Shown: positions 16,474 to 24,898, counted from the stretch's first letter. The stretch is 45,298 nt of DNA from an uncultured bacterium (GCA_903907905.1 CAIVPX010000063.1:1-45298); one strand, 5' to 3'. Numbers and translations: made by a program. Notes: generated from the letters alone by a model not told the origin.

Positions 16474-16738
16474 TCTTTTTCAGTGGTCCTGGGCATCGCT
16501 GGCGCGTCGGCATGGTGCGTCAGCGGTCGCCCGGTTTGAGTCGCCCGGTACCGGGTCCTGTGTGGGGCCTTGTGTGCCGGGAGCGACGCTGGGTATTCCC
16601 TCCAGGAAATTACCGAACCTGGGCTTGACAGCCCCCTTCCGGTTGCGGGGGTCTTCGCCGATCCACGTGCTGATCGGGAGCTGGCCAACACGGCCTCACC
16701 TTCCCTCCAGTTCAACTGTCGTCCATCAGGAGTGATGC
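16474..16738 (+). other. 265-bp spacer between rpsU and yqeY
   Basis: No gene is supported here. It contains a 12-bp palindrome CCCGGTACCGGG (16544-16555), two copies of GTCGCCCGGT (16526-16535 and 16540-16549), and small hairpins at 16621-16634 (GGGCT-TGAC-AGCCC) and 16632-16651 (CCCCC/GGGGG). One of these may attenuate read-through from rpsU, which must be made in large excess over DnaG. AGGAG lies 7 nt before the yqeY ATG. A TTGACA at 16625-16630 has no matching -10. Confidence 0.4.
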
Positions 16739-17185
16739 ATGAGCCTGAAAGAGCGAATCAGCGAAGACATGAAGGCCGCCATGCGTGCCCGCGAGGCCGA
16801 TCGGCTGTCGGCGGTACGCATGCTGCTGGCCGCCGTCAAGCAGCGCGAGGTCGACGAGCGCATCGTGCTCGACGACGTGCAGGTGGCGTCGGTGGTCGAG
16901 CGCTTGGTCAAGCAGCGGCGCGATTCCATCACCCAGTTCGAAGCGGGCGGCAGGCAAGACCTGGCCGACCGCGAAAAGTTTGAGCTCTCGGTGTTGGTTG
17001 CGTATCTCCCTGCCCAGGCCGATCCGGCCGAGGTGGCGGCCGTCATTGATGCCGCGATCGCCGAGTGCGGCGCCTCCGGGCCCCAGGACATGGGCAAGGT
17101 CATGGCGCTCGTGAAGTCTCGCCTGGCCGGGCGTGCCGACATGGCGGCCATTTCCGGTCAGGTCAAGAACCGGCTGGCACGCTAG
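16739..17185 (+). CDS. yqeY: GatB/YqeY domain-containing protein
   Basis: The 148-residue protein is a stand-alone YqeY domain, homologous to the tail of the GatB amidotransferase subunit, which in GatB contacts tRNA. It starts MSLKERISEDMKAAMRA and includes the typical FEAGGRQDLADREKFELSVLVAYLP and GKVMALVKSRL segments. The precise role of free-standing YqeY is not established; its constant place between rpsU and dnaG in betaproteobacteria points to a translation-linked function. AGGAG precedes the ATG. Confidence 0.93.
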   Translation: MSLKERISEDMKAAMRAREADRLSAVRMLLAAVKQREVDERIVLDDVQVASVVERLVKQRRDSITQFEAGGRQDLADREKFELSVLVAYLPAQADPAEVAAVIDAAIAECGASGPQDMGKVMALVKSRLAGRADMAAISGQVKNRLAR

Positions 17186-17194
17186 ACTGCCTGG

Positions 17195-19129
17195 GTGATT
17201 CCCCAGGATTTCATTCAGCAGTTGCTGGCGCGGGTCGACATCGTCGATGTCGTCGGCCGTCACGTTCAACTGCGTCGCGCCGGCTCGAACTTTCTCGGCC
17301 TGTGCCCCTTCCATGGCGAAAAATCGCCCTCATTCACGGTCAGCCCGAGCAAGCAGTTCTACCATTGCTTCGGTTGTGGCGCGCATGGGTCGGCGATCGG
17401 CTTTCTGATGGAGCAGTCCGGGTTGGGCTATGTCGATGCCATCCGGGATCTGGCCCGGGAGGCTGGTATGACGGTGCCTGAGATGCGGCCGGCCGATGCC
17501 GCCGCCGCTGCGTCGGCAGCCTCCGAAGCGGCAGACCTCACCCAGCTTCTGGCCGATGTGGCGCGTTTTTATCGTCAACGACTGCGCGATGCGCCGGGGG
17601 CGATCGACTACCTCAAACGGCGTGGTCTCACGGGCGAGACGGCCGCGCGTTTCGGGATTGGCTATGCCCCCGCGCAATGGCGGGGTCTCGAGGCGGCGGT
17701 GCCCGATTACGCATCGCCCGCGCTGGGGGCGGCGGGTCTGGTGATCGAATCGAGCGACGACGACGGACGTAGCAAGCGCTATGACCGGTTCCGGGACCGG
17801 ATCATGTTTCCGATTCGCAATGCCCGCGGTCAGGTGATCGGGTTTGGCGGTCGAGTGCTCGATGGCGGCGAGCCCAAATACATGAACTCCCCCGAGACAC
17901 CCGTGTTCTCCAAGGGGCGCGAAATTTATGGGCTGTTCGAGGCCAGGGAGGCGATCCGCCGCGAAGACTGCGTGATCGTGGTCGAGGGCTACATGGATGT
18001 CGTCATGCTGTCGCAGCACGGTGTGGGCAATGCCGTGGCCACGTTGGGCACCGCCACCACGCCCGACCATGTCCGAAAACTGGTTCGGTTGGCCGACCGG
18101 CTGGTGTTCGCGTTCGATGGCGATGCAGCCGGGCAGCGGGCGGCCTGGCGGGCGCTGGGCGTCTGCCTGCCGCTGGCCTCCGACACCCGGCGCATCGACT
18201 TTCTGTTCTTGCCGCCTGAGCACGACCCTGACAGTTTTATCCAGGCGCAAGGGGGCGAAGCCTGGGCGCAAGCGCTGTCCCAGGCGCTGCCTTTGTCGGA
18301 GTTGTTGCTGCGCGAACTCTCGGGGCAGGTCGATCTGTCGACCCCGGAGGGCCGGGCGATGCTGCTGGCCCAGGCAAGGCCCATGGTGCTCGAGCTCGGG
18401 GCGCCTGCGCTCAGGATGCAACTCGTTCATCGACTGGCCGCGCTCACCGAACTGAGCGTCAGCGAAGTCGAGCGCTACCTGGGGGCGGCTGGCCAGCCCA
18501 GAGGGTCGGGTCCGAGTGCCTTCACGGCGGGGCGCGCCGGCTCGGGGGGGGCGACTGAGGGCGCCGCGTCGGGGCCGTGGCGCGAAGCGTCCGCTCGCGG
18601 CGGCAGGCCGGAGCGCGGCGGGCGGGGTGACGAGGGGCGCGGCCGCGAGTGGGGCTCGGGGGCTGGCGGCGGGCGTCGGGGCGAGCGCTATCCGGTGCGT
18701 GTCCTGCCCCGGGTGCCGGTTGCCGCGCCCGATCTGGAGGGTCGGGTTCGCCTGCTTCTGGCGCTTCATCCCGGCCTCGCGCGAGGCCTTGCAGCCGATG
18801 AGGCCTGGATCCCCGAGTCGATGAGGCAATGGGTGGGCCACCTCGCCGGGCTCGCTTCGGGAAGCAGCTTTGCCAATGCCTGCGAGGCGCTGCGGGCGCT
18901 GGACCCGGCGGCGGCGGACCGGCTCGAGCGCGAGGGTGCGGCGGACGCAGCAGCGCTGTCCGAACTTAGTGCGCAGGAGGCGGCGCTCGAACTGGAGGGG
19001 GCAGCGGCACAGTTACGGGTGCGCTGGGCCAGGCAGGAAGTCGAGCGCATGGTGCTGGCCGGCATTCGGACTGATGATGAACGCGCCCGCTACCAGTCTT
19101 TGCTTCGACTGAGCAAAGGCTTGGTATAG
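17195..19129 (+). CDS. dnaG: DNA primase DnaG
   Basis: DnaG synthesises RNA primers at the fork with the DnaB helicase. The 644-residue protein has the CHC2 zinc finger near residues 37-66 (CPFH...HCFGC), the catalytic N-terminal RNAP fold, and a TOPRIM domain with VVEGYMDV and FAFDGDAAG (about residues 262-320). The C-terminal helicase-binding domain comes last. It exceeds the E. coli enzyme by about 60 residues, largely because of a Gly/Arg/Glu-rich linker encoded at about 18490-18690. The start is GTG at 17195, 9 nt after yqeY, with no strong Shine-Dalgarno, suggesting low or coupled translation as is usual for primase. A possible rpoD promoter overlaps its stop codon. Confidence 0.97.
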   Translation: MIPQDFIQQLLARVDIVDVVGRHVQLRRAGSNFLGLCPFHGEKSPSFTVSPSKQFYHCFGCGAHGSAIGFLMEQSGLGYVDAIRDLAREAGMTVPEMRPADAAAAASAASEAADLTQLLADVARFYRQRLRDAPGAIDYLKRRGLTGETAARFGIGYAPAQWRGLEAAVPDYASPALGAAGLVIESSDDDGRSKRYDRFRDRIMFPIRNARGQVIGFGGRVLDGGEPKYMNSPETPVFSKGREIYGLFEAREAIRREDCVIVVEGYMDVVMLSQHGVGNAVATLGTATTPDHVRKLVRLADRLVFAFDGDAAGQRAAWRALGVCLPLASDTRRIDFLFLPPEHDPDSFIQAQGGEAWAQALSQALPLSELLLRELSGQVDLSTPEGRAMLLAQARPMVLELGAPALRMQLVHRLAALTELSVSEVERYLGAAGQPRGSGPSAFTAGRAGSGGATEGAASGPWREASARGGRPERGGRGDEGRGREWGSGAGGGRRGERYPVRVLPRVPVAAPDLEGRVRLLLALHPGLARGLAADEAWIPESMRQWVGHLAGLASGSSFANACEALRALDPAAADRLEREGAADAAALSELSAQEAALELEGAAAQLRVRWARQEVERMVLAGIRTDDERARYQSLLRLSKGLV

Positions 19130-19130
19130 T
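19122..19130 (+). promoter_or_regulatory. Extended -10 promoter element for rpoD
   Basis: TGG-TATAGT is a TGn-extended -10 whose hexamer (19125-19130) overlaps the dnaG TAG stop. A TTGCTT lies 19 bp upstream as a poor -35. It would give rpoD its own transcript with a 5' UTR of roughly 170 nt, in line with the separate rpoD promoters known in the E. coli cluster. Confidence 0.45.
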
Positions 19131-19170
19131 AGAGGGTTCCCCGTTTGATCTTTTTAATCCGAACTTCAGC

Positions 19171-19234
19171 GCGTCGATGCGGGGCGTCGATGCGCGCCGG
19201 GGTCACACACTGCATTGTGCCCGTTTGCGGGCAC
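19171..19234 (+). promoter_or_regulatory. rpoD leader: 11-bp direct repeat and a perfect hairpin
   Basis: The leader holds two copies of GCGTCGATGCG (19171-19181 and 19184-19194) and then a hairpin GTGCCCG-TTTG-CGGGCAC (19217-19234) with a perfect 7-bp stem. No U-run follows, so it is more likely an mRNA structure (stability or translation control) than a terminator. The rest of the 178-bp gap between dnaG and rpoD shows no gene. Confidence 0.4.
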
Positions 19235-19307
19235 TGGGGCTTGCCATCACGACGGTCGAGCCCGCTTCCAAGGTTTCTGTCAACAAGGTGTCGAGGGGGC
19301 AAACAAG

Positions 19308-22300
19308 GTGACAGCTAAGAAGGTGGCAATCAAGGTGGCGAACAAGTCGACAGCAAAGAAACCGACGACCGGCAAGGCATCCAGCGCCAAGGCAGGCACC
19401 GGGTCGCGGGCAAGCGCCTCCGGCAAGCCCTTGAAGCGGGCGGCTTCGAAACTGACGACACGTCCCGCTGCCAAGGCGTCATCGCGCTCGACCGCCGCAG
19501 TCGCTCGCGGGTCAAGCGCCAAGGCCAGCAGCAAATCCGCCCCCGGCAAGCAGGCGCCAGCGAAGAAACAATCGTCATCGGGCCGGTCTTTGGCCCCCAA
19601 GACACAAGTGACCGCCAAGGCGAAGCCGGTGGCGAAAAAGGATACCGTGATCAAGAAGCAAGTCGTCGCCAAAAAGCCCGCAGTGGCCAGCAAGCCTGTG
19701 GCCGCTGGCAAACCGGTTTCAAGCGTCAAACAAGCGGCCAGCGCCAAGCAATCGGCCGCCGGAAAACCGGTCGCCAAGGCGCCTCCGGCGAAGTCCGTCA
19801 GCAAGCCTGCAGCCAAGCCCGCCAAGCCCGCCAAGCCCGCCAAGCCCGCCAAGCCCGCCAAGCCCGCAACCAAGGCGTCGGCCAGGCCTGTCAGCAAGTC
19901 GACGACCGGAGCCCCAGGTCAATCATCGCCCAAGGCGACGCCTGCCGCCGCCGTGAAGGGCGCGGCCAAGGCCGCTGCAAAGGGTAGCGCCAAGGTCGTG
20001 GGTCAAGTCGCTCCGAAAGCTGCCGCGCTCGGGCCGCCCCAGCCTGTCGCGGCCGCTGCGCCCAAAGCGGTCGCCAAGGCGGGCGCCAAAGCGGCCTCGC
20101 AGCCGGCAGCGGCTCCGGCAGGCCTCGCGGCCCCGCTCGCCGAGTCGGTCGCCAAGCCCGCGGCCAAAGCCGCAGTGGCGGCATCTTCTGGCGCTGCCAA
20201 GGCCAAGTCGTCGGCTGGCGCGGTCAAGGCGGCGGCCAGCGAGCCCATGGCAGCCTCGCCGTCGGCGGCGCAAAAGCCTGAGCCCAAGCCTGCCAAGGCC
20301 GACAAAGCTGCCAAAGCCGGCAAATCGGCCAAGTCCGGCAAGCCGGCCAAGTCGCAGTCGGCTGACGGCTCTGACAGCGTCGACCTGAGCGATGACGCAG
20401 GCGATGGCGAGCAGGTCGAGGCTTTCGAAGAGGGCGATACTGAAGCCGAGGTGATCCCAGAAGTACCCAGCCCGCCGGTCAAGACGGGCAAGCGTGGCAG
20501 TCGCGCGCGAGAAAAACAGTTCCTCAAAGAATTCGGTACAGCGGGCATTACCGAAGAGCAGCGGGAAGCCACCCGCAACAATCTCAAGATTCTGATCAAG
20601 AGCGGCAAGGAGAAGGGCTTCCTCACCTACTCCGAGATCAACGATCATCTGCCCGACCTCGGCGACGGCGAAGCCAATGAGTCGATCATCACCGCGTTCA
20701 ACGACATGGGGATCGCGGTTTACGATCAGGCGCCCGATGCCGAGACCTTGCTGATCTCCGACAACACACCGGTTGTCAGCTCTGATGATGATGCCGAGGA
20801 GGAGGCCGAGGCGGCACTCTCCACGGTCGACTCCGAATTCGGCCGCACCACCGACCCGGTTCGCATGTATATGCGTGAAATGGGGTCGGTCGAACTGCTC
20901 ACCCGCGAGGGCGAGATCGAAATCGCCAAGCGCATCGAGGACGGTCTCAAGCGCATGGTGCAAGCCATCTCGGCCTGCCCCACCACCATCAAGGAAGTGC
21001 TCGATCATGCCGAGCGTATCGGCGCAGGCACCATGCGCATCGATGAGGTGGTCGACGGTCTGATCGATCCCAATGCCGAAGAGGCCGAGTTTGTTGCGGC
21101 ACCGCCCGCGCCGGCCCCGGCCGATGAAGGTGATTTTGACGACGAAGAGGGCGGCGACGGGAGCGGGGCCAACGCGGCCAAGCTCGAAGAGCTCAAACGC
21201 GAGGCGTTGGCCAAGTTTGAAGTCATCAGTACTGGTTTCGAGCGTATGCGCGTCGCCTTCGAGAAAGACGGTTACCTCAGCAAGCCCTACGTCAAGGCGC
21301 AATCGGAAATCCAAAACGAACTCATGACGATCCGCTTCACGGCCAAGATCGTCGAGAAACTCTGCGACACCTTGCGTGGTCAGGTTGAAGAGGTTCGCAG
21401 GCTCGAGCGGACCATCGCCGATATCTGCCTGCGACGCGTGGGCATGCCACGCGAGTATTTCATTGCCTCGTTTCCCGGTAACGAAACCAATCTTCGATGG
21501 GTCGAGGGCGAGCTGGCCAAAGCGTCGGCCTGGCAGTCGGTACTCGCGCGCAACGTACCGGCCATTCAGGACCTTCAGCAAAAACTCATCGACCTGCAGG
21601 CGCGTGTGGTGTTGCCGCTTGGCGATCTCAAAGAGATCAACAAGCAGATGACCGATGGCGAGAAGCTTGCACGCAAGGCCAAGCGCGAAATGACCGAGGC
21701 CAATCTGCGTCTGGTCATTTCCATTGCCAAGAAATACACCAACCGCGGCCTGCAGTTTCTCGACCTGATTCAGGAGGGCAATATCGGCCTGATGAAGGCG
21801 GTCGACAAGTTTGAATATCGCCGCGGCTACAAGTTTTCCACCTATGCCACTTGGTGGATTCGTCAGGCGATTACCCGCTCCATCGCCGATCAGGCGCGCA
21901 CCATCCGTATTCCGGTTCACATGATCGAAACGATCAACAAGATGAATCGAATCAGCCGCCAGATCCTTCAGGAGACCGGGCAGGAGCCTGATCCGGCCAC
22001 GCTGTCGACGCGCATGGAAATGCCCGAAGACAAGATCCGCAAGATTCTGAAGATCGCCAAAGAGCCCATTTCGATGGAAACGCCCATTGGCGACGATGAT
22101 GATTCCCATCTGGGCGATTTCATCGAAGACACCACCACGCTGGCGCCAGCCGACGCCGCGCTCCACGGGTCCATGCGCGATGTCGTCAAAGAGGTGCTCG
22201 ATTCCCTCACGCCGCGCGAGGCCAAGGTGCTGCGCATGCGATTCGGCATCGAGATGAGCACCGACCATACCCTCGAGGAGGTCGGCAAGCAGTTCGATGT

Positions 22301-22400
22301 CACGCGCGAGCGCATTCGCCAAATTGAAGCCAAGGCCCTTCGCAAACTGCGTCACCCCACCCGGGCTGACAAGCTCAAGAGTTTTCTCGAGGGCCAGTGA
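19308..22400 (+). CDS. rpoD: RNA polymerase sigma factor RpoD (sigma70) with a very long N-terminal extension
   Basis: This is the primary sigma factor. Residues from about 402 on match sigma70. Region 1.1 lies near 415-470, region 1.2 ([17 protein letters not shown]) near 516, and the non-conserved insert at about 585-780. Region 2 has [14 protein letters not shown] near 843, and region 4.2 has [20 protein letters not shown] near 996. The full length of 1030 residues compares with 613 in E. coli. The additional sequence is mostly residues 1-400: Lys/Ala/Pro/Ser-rich and histone H1-like, ending in an acidic stretch (about 350-390). The GTG at 19308 is preceded by GAGGGGGC 8 nt upstream; an in-frame TTG/ATG region further up would only lengthen the protein. 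It follows dnaG by 178 bp, with its own candidate promoter. Confidence 0.96.
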   Translation: MTAKKVAIKVANKSTAKKPTTGKASSAKAGTGSRASASGKPLKRAASKLTTRPAAKASSRSTAAVARGSSAKASSKSAPGKQAPAKKQSSSGRSLAPKTQVTAKAKPVAKKDTVIKKQVVAKKPAVASKPVAAGKPVSSVKQAASAKQSAAGKPVAKAPPAKSVSKPAAKPAKPAKPAKPAKPAKPATKASARPVSKSTTGAPGQSSPKATPAAAVKGAAKAAAKGSAKVVGQVAPKAAALGPPQPVAAAAPKAVAKAGAKAASQPAAAPAGLAAPLAESVAKPAAKAAVAASSGAAKAKSSAGAVKAAASEPMAASPSAAQKPEPKPAKADKAAKAGKSAKSGKPAKSQSADGSDSVDLSDDAGDGEQVEAFEEGDTEAEVIPEVPSPPVKTGKRGSRAREKQFLKEFGTAGITEEQREATRNNLKILIKSGKEKGFLTYSEINDHLPDLGDGEANESIITAFNDMGIAVYDQAPDAETLLISDNTPVVSSDDDAEEEAEAALSTVDSEFGRTTDPVRMYMREMGSVELLTREGEIEIAKRIEDGLKRMVQAISACPTTIKEVLDHAERIGAGTMRIDEVVDGLIDPNAEEAEFVAAPPAPAPADEGDFDDEEGGDGSGANAAKLEELKREALAKFEVISTGFERMRVAFEKDGYLSKPYVKAQSEIQNELMTIRFTAKIVEKLCDTLRGQVEEVRRLERTIADICLRRVGMPREYFIASFPGNETNLRWVEGELAKASAWQSVLARNVPAIQDLQQKLIDLQARVVLPLGDLKEINKQMTDGEKLARKAKREMTEANLRLVISIAKKYTNRGLQFLDLIQEGNIGLMKAVDKFEYRRGYKFSTYATWWIRQAITRSIADQARTIRIPVHMIETINKMNRISRQILQETGQEPDPATLSTRMEMPEDKIRKILKIAKEPISMETPIGDDDDSHLGDFIEDTTTLAPADAALHGSMRDVVKEVLDSLTPREAKVLRMRFGIEMSTDHTLEEVGKQFDVTRERIRQIEAKALRKLRHPTRADKLKSFLEGQ
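19812..19865 (+). repeat. Perfect 9-bp tandem repeat (GCCAAGCCC x6) inside rpoD
   Basis: Six exact copies of GCCAAGCCC encode consecutive Ala-Lys-Pro triplets at about residues 169-186 of RpoD. Identity at the DNA level, not only at the protein level, points to recent expansion by slippage. Because the unit is 9 bp, copy-number changes keep the reading frame. Confidence 0.9.
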
Positions 22401-22419
22401 GTCCGCCCTGCGGCGCTCA

Positions 22420-22439
22420 CCCCGCTCGCCCGAGCGGGG
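22420..22439 (+). terminator. Hairpin after rpoD (no U-tract)
   Basis: CCCCGCTC (22420-22427) and GAGCGGGG (22432-22439) form a perfect 8-bp GC-rich stem with a 4-nt loop, 20 nt after the rpoD stop. No T-run follows. It lies in the 64-bp gap before the EamA gene and is the likely end of the rpoD transcript. Confidence 0.5.
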
Positions 22440-22464
22440 GGCCCATCGCGCCGGTTAAGGGCCG

Positions 22465-23391
22465 ATGAGCGCTGCCCAGGGCTTCGGCGTCGGACTCGCT
22501 GCGGGGTTCGGCGCCGTATTCATCTGGGGGACGCAGATTCCCATCGCCAAGCAGGTGCTCCCTCTGCTCGACGGTTTCTCGCTGGGCCTTTTCCGCTACG
22601 TGATCGCCATGGCGGGGTTTGTGGCGCTCCTGGTCTGGAAGGAGGGGTGGGCCGCGCTGTCACCGGCCGGGCACCTGCGCGTCCTGACTGTTTCCGGCGG
22701 TATCGGAATTGCCGGGTCGGTCATGCTGGTGTTTTGTGGTCTCACGCTGACCCGCCCCGAATCGGCTGCCATCATTTCCGCCTTGCAACCGGCCATGGCG
22801 GTGCTGGCGCAGTGGCTGGTGTACCGGCGTCGGCCGGCGCGGTTCACCCTGGCCTGTATTGCGGTGGCCTTTATCGGCGTGGTGCTGGTGGTCACCCGCG
22901 GCGCTTTGTTTTCTTCGAACGAATCGCCCATTACCCTGCACGAATGGCTCGGCAATTTCCTGGTGTTCTGCGGCTCGATTGCCTGGGTGACCTATTCGCT
23001 CTCTACCGTGTCGATTGCCCACTGGTCGACTGCTCGCCTCTCGGCACTGACCAGCCTGTTCGGCGTGCTGGTTTCGCTGCCGATCTGGGGCTTGGCGCAC
23101 GCATTCGGTCTGACGCTCATCCCCACCACTTTCGACGCCGTGCTGGCCTGGCAGGTGATCTATCTGGCAATCGCTGGTGCCCTGATCGCGATTTACCTCT
23201 GGAATATCGGACTGAAACGAATCGGCGTGCTGAATTCGGTACTGCTCAGCAATCTTGTGCCGGTCATCGCCTTTGCGACCATGGCGGTGCTGGGTTCGGA
23301 ATTCGGTCCGGCCGAACTCGGCGGCGCTGCGCTGGTGGTGCTGGCACTGGCGGCGAGCAATTTGCATCAGCGCCATCTGCGACGGCTCTGA
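22465..23391 (+). CDS. EamA/DMT family transporter
   Basis: This 308-residue protein has about ten membrane segments in two EamA repeats, typical of the drug/metabolite transporter superfamily. It opens with GAVFIWGTQIPIAK, the usual first-helix signature, and has TRPESAAIISALQPAMAVLAQW in the first repeat and LNSVLLSNLVPVIAFATMAVL in the second. The substrate is unknown; relatives export amino acids or metabolites. AAGG precedes the ATG at a suitable distance. It lies between rpoD and the tRNA, on the same strand as both. Confidence 0.87.
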   Translation: MSAAQGFGVGLAAGFGAVFIWGTQIPIAKQVLPLLDGFSLGLFRYVIAMAGFVALLVWKEGWAALSPAGHLRVLTVSGGIGIAGSVMLVFCGLTLTRPESAAIISALQPAMAVLAQWLVYRRRPARFTLACIAVAFIGVVLVVTRGALFSSNESPITLHEWLGNFLVFCGSIAWVTYSLSTVSIAHWSTARLSALTSLFGVLVSLPIWGLAHAFGLTLIPTTFDAVLAWQVIYLAIAGALIAIYLWNIGLKRIGVLNSVLLSNLVPVIAFATMAVLGSEFGPAELGGAALVVLALAASNLHQRHLRRL

Positions 23392-23568
23392 GGCGCCGGG
23401 TCACCGGGCTGGCGGTGGGAGTTTCCCGCTGCGTGATGCAGCAGAATCTTGTGCCCTACCCCATTTAATAGACTCTATCGGGGAAGCATCCGGGGCCGAG
23501 CCCGCGGTGACGGATCAACCGGCATGTCGCCCGGCGCGCGGGCTCGCGGCAAGGGGGCCGGGGCGGTC

Positions 23569-23574
23569 TACAAT
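23569..23574 (+). promoter_or_regulatory. -10 element of the tRNA gene
   Basis: TACAAT (one mismatch from consensus) ends 9 nt before the first base of the tRNA, which puts the start point within a few bases of the mature 5' end. A -35 is not obvious at 17 bp. The rest of the 192-bp gap after the EamA gene contains a small palindrome ATAGACTCTAT (23468-23478) and a 5-bp hairpin GCTGC-GTGAT-GCAGC, but no gene. Confidence 0.45.
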
Positions 23575-23583
23575 GGCGCCCGC

Positions 23584-23661
<78 letters not shown>

Positions 23662-23698
23662 CTATTCAGCTCGCCCTGCGATTGGAGCCCTGGCGCTG

Positions 23699-23725
23699 AT
23701 GGGGGCCGGTCAACCCCGCCCCCAT
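23699..23725. terminator. Bidirectional hairpin between the tRNA and hns
   Basis: ATGGGGGC (23699-23706) and GCCCCCAT (23718-23725) form a perfect 8-bp stem with an 11-nt loop, extendable by a G-T pair. It sits 37 nt after the tRNA CCA and 10 nt after the convergent hns stop, so it could end both transcripts. No long T-run is present. Confidence 0.5.
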
Positions 23726-23735
23726 TCGCCGAGCC

Positions 23736-24104
23736 TCAGGACGCGCTGGCGGGCGCCGCGATGAGATATTGCTCGCGGGTATGACCCTGCGAGAGTTTCT
23801 CCGCGAGCCATACCGGGGCACGCCCACGACCGGTCCAGGTGGCGCCGGTTGCAGGGTCGCGATACTTGGGCGCGACGGGAGTTTTGGACTTGACCGGCTT
23901 TTTGCGGGTTTTAACTGCGCCATTGCCCTTGCTGGCCACGGCGCCAAGGTCGGCCGGCTGGACGCCGAGTTTTTTCATCAAGGCTTTCACCTTCGCGACG
24001 GCGCCGGCTTTTTTGTTATCGCGGGCAGATTCAATCGCCTTGGCTTTAGCCTCAAGGCGAGCGATTTGTTTCTTGATGGTCTCGTAGCTGGTCGTGCGCG
24101 GCAT
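23736..24104 (-). CDS. H-NS family nucleoid-associated protein (BpH3/Bv3F type)
   Basis: The 122-residue basic protein has an N-terminal helical oligomerisation region (about residues 1-50, rich in Lys, Ala and Glu) and a flexible Lys/Thr/Pro linker (about 60-78). The C-terminal H-NS DNA-binding domain contains YRDPATGATWTGRGRAPVWLA, the minor-groove-binding loop with its RGR core. Proteins of this kind silence AT-rich DNA and bridge nucleoid filaments. The ATG at 24104 is the only sensible start. The 188 bp upstream is the most AT-rich stretch in the window, which is consistent with self-repression, as known for H-NS genes. Confidence 0.93.
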   Translation of the reverse strand: MPRTTSYETIKKQIARLEAKAKAIESARDNKKAGAVAKVKALMKKLGVQPADLGAVASKGNGAVKTRKKPVKSKTPVAPKYRDPATGATWTGRGRAPVWLAEKLSQGHTREQYLIAAPASAS

Positions 24105-24292
24105 GGCGTGATCCGTAAATTAATTTCAGAGTCGCGACTTTATCAGAATCAATTTCTCCGGTGCAAGCAATCTCTTATTGGTCGATTGTTTGTACTTAAT
24201 TCAAATCAATATGCAAGGTTGTCGATCGGTCATATATGACAAGCCACTTAATAAAATAATCATAAGTATATGATTGGTATGTATATTGTGAA
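24105..24292. other. AT-rich spacer upstream of hns
   Basis: This 188-bp stretch is much richer in A/T than the rest of the window, with many TATA, ATAAT and ATTAAT steps, and shows no supported gene. It lies between the hns start and the stop of the lipoprotein gene. It holds the hns promoter and is a probable H-NS binding region; the latter is inference from composition. Confidence 0.6.
24139..24166 (-). promoter_or_regulatory. Candidate hns promoter
   Basis: On the minus strand TTGCAC (24161-24166) and GATAAA (24139-24144) are separated by 16 bp, predicting a 5' UTR of about 25-30 nt. It is the best -35/-10 pair near the gene, embedded in AT-rich DNA. Confidence 0.45.
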
Positions 24293-24898
24293 TTATCTAA
24301 ATATGATTTGTCCCATCGAATCCCCCCAACCCTGTACCGGTCCGAGCGGATTTCGGGTGACGGTCACCTCTTCCATCCTGGGTTGGCCGCCAAATGCCCG
24401 ATATACCACACGGTCATCGACAAAGACGATCAGCGCGTTGAATGTCCACCCCGAAACGAGTACCTCGCGCCTGAATGCCAGTGAATCGAGCCAGAAATTG
24501 CCTAGACGTTCGCGCCGAATCTTTTTGACATTGATCGCAAGCCCCGAGCAGCGGTTTCCGACGGCCAGACACTCTCGCAGGCCCGGGTCGAGCTCTCGCG
24601 TCACGGGCGCGTTGACACTGGCGAATTTCTGCACCAAATCAGGCCATGAAAGAATCGTCACCGCCGGATTGCGATAGGGGTCGAAACCGTCGGTGGACAA
24701 TTCGGATCGCAGGCTGACATTCGGCTCGAGTTTTTCAATGGCCGCCCGTGCTTCATCGAACTCGGACCAGGGCATACGTGTCGTATCAGTGCCCACCGGT
24801 AGCAGACTCGAGCAGGCGCAGAGCATGGCAAGACCCGCAGCGAAACAGAGCCGCACACCGTGGCGGGCCGCGAGTTTGATCGCACCGGTTCTGATCAT
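24293..24898 (-). CDS. Putative lipoprotein of unknown function
   Basis: I do not recognise this family with confidence. The 201-residue reading from ATG 24898 has a basic N-terminus, a hydrophobic stretch (about residues 16-28) and a lipobox LCAC with the lipidated Cys at 29 (an alternative is Cys27), so it is probably an outer-membrane or periplasm-facing lipoprotein. The mature part includes WSEFDEARAAIEKLEP, a DGFDPYRNPAVTIL segment, two further cysteines (ECLAVGNRC) that could form a disulfide, and a beta-rich C-terminus with FVDDRVVYRAFGG. The order helix-loop-strands loosely resembles SmpA/BamE-type lipoproteins. The frame stays open far upstream, but those residues look non-conserved. 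It is divergent from rhlE. Confidence 0.7.
   Translation of the reverse strand: MIRTGAIKLAARHGVRLCFAAGLAMLCACSSLLPVGTDTTRMPWSEFDEARAAIEKLEPNVSLRSELSTDGFDPYRNPAVTILSWPDLVQKFASVNAPVTRELDPGLRECLAVGNRCSGLAINVKKIRRERLGNFWLDSLAFRREVLVSGWTFNALIVFVDDRVVYRAFGGQPRMEEVTVTRNPLGPVQGWGDSMGQIIFR

Noticed and set aside
16625-16652. TTGACA as a promoter for yqeY-dnaG
   Set aside because: The hexamer matches the -35 consensus, but nothing like a -10 lies 16-18 bp downstream.
19812-19865. Tandem repeat as a CRISPR-like array
   Set aside because: The units are contiguous 9-mers without spacers and lie in frame inside rpoD.
19923-22355. 810-codon open frame on the minus strand opposite rpoD
   Set aside because: It mirrors the rpoD reading frame in a GC-rich gene, and its translation shows no known domain; rpoD has complete sigma70 motifs.
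24270-24677. Plus-strand open frame overlapping the lipoprotein gene
   Set aside because: It is antisense to the lipoprotein frame, which has a coherent signal peptide and lipobox; no Shine-Dalgarno or domain supports it.
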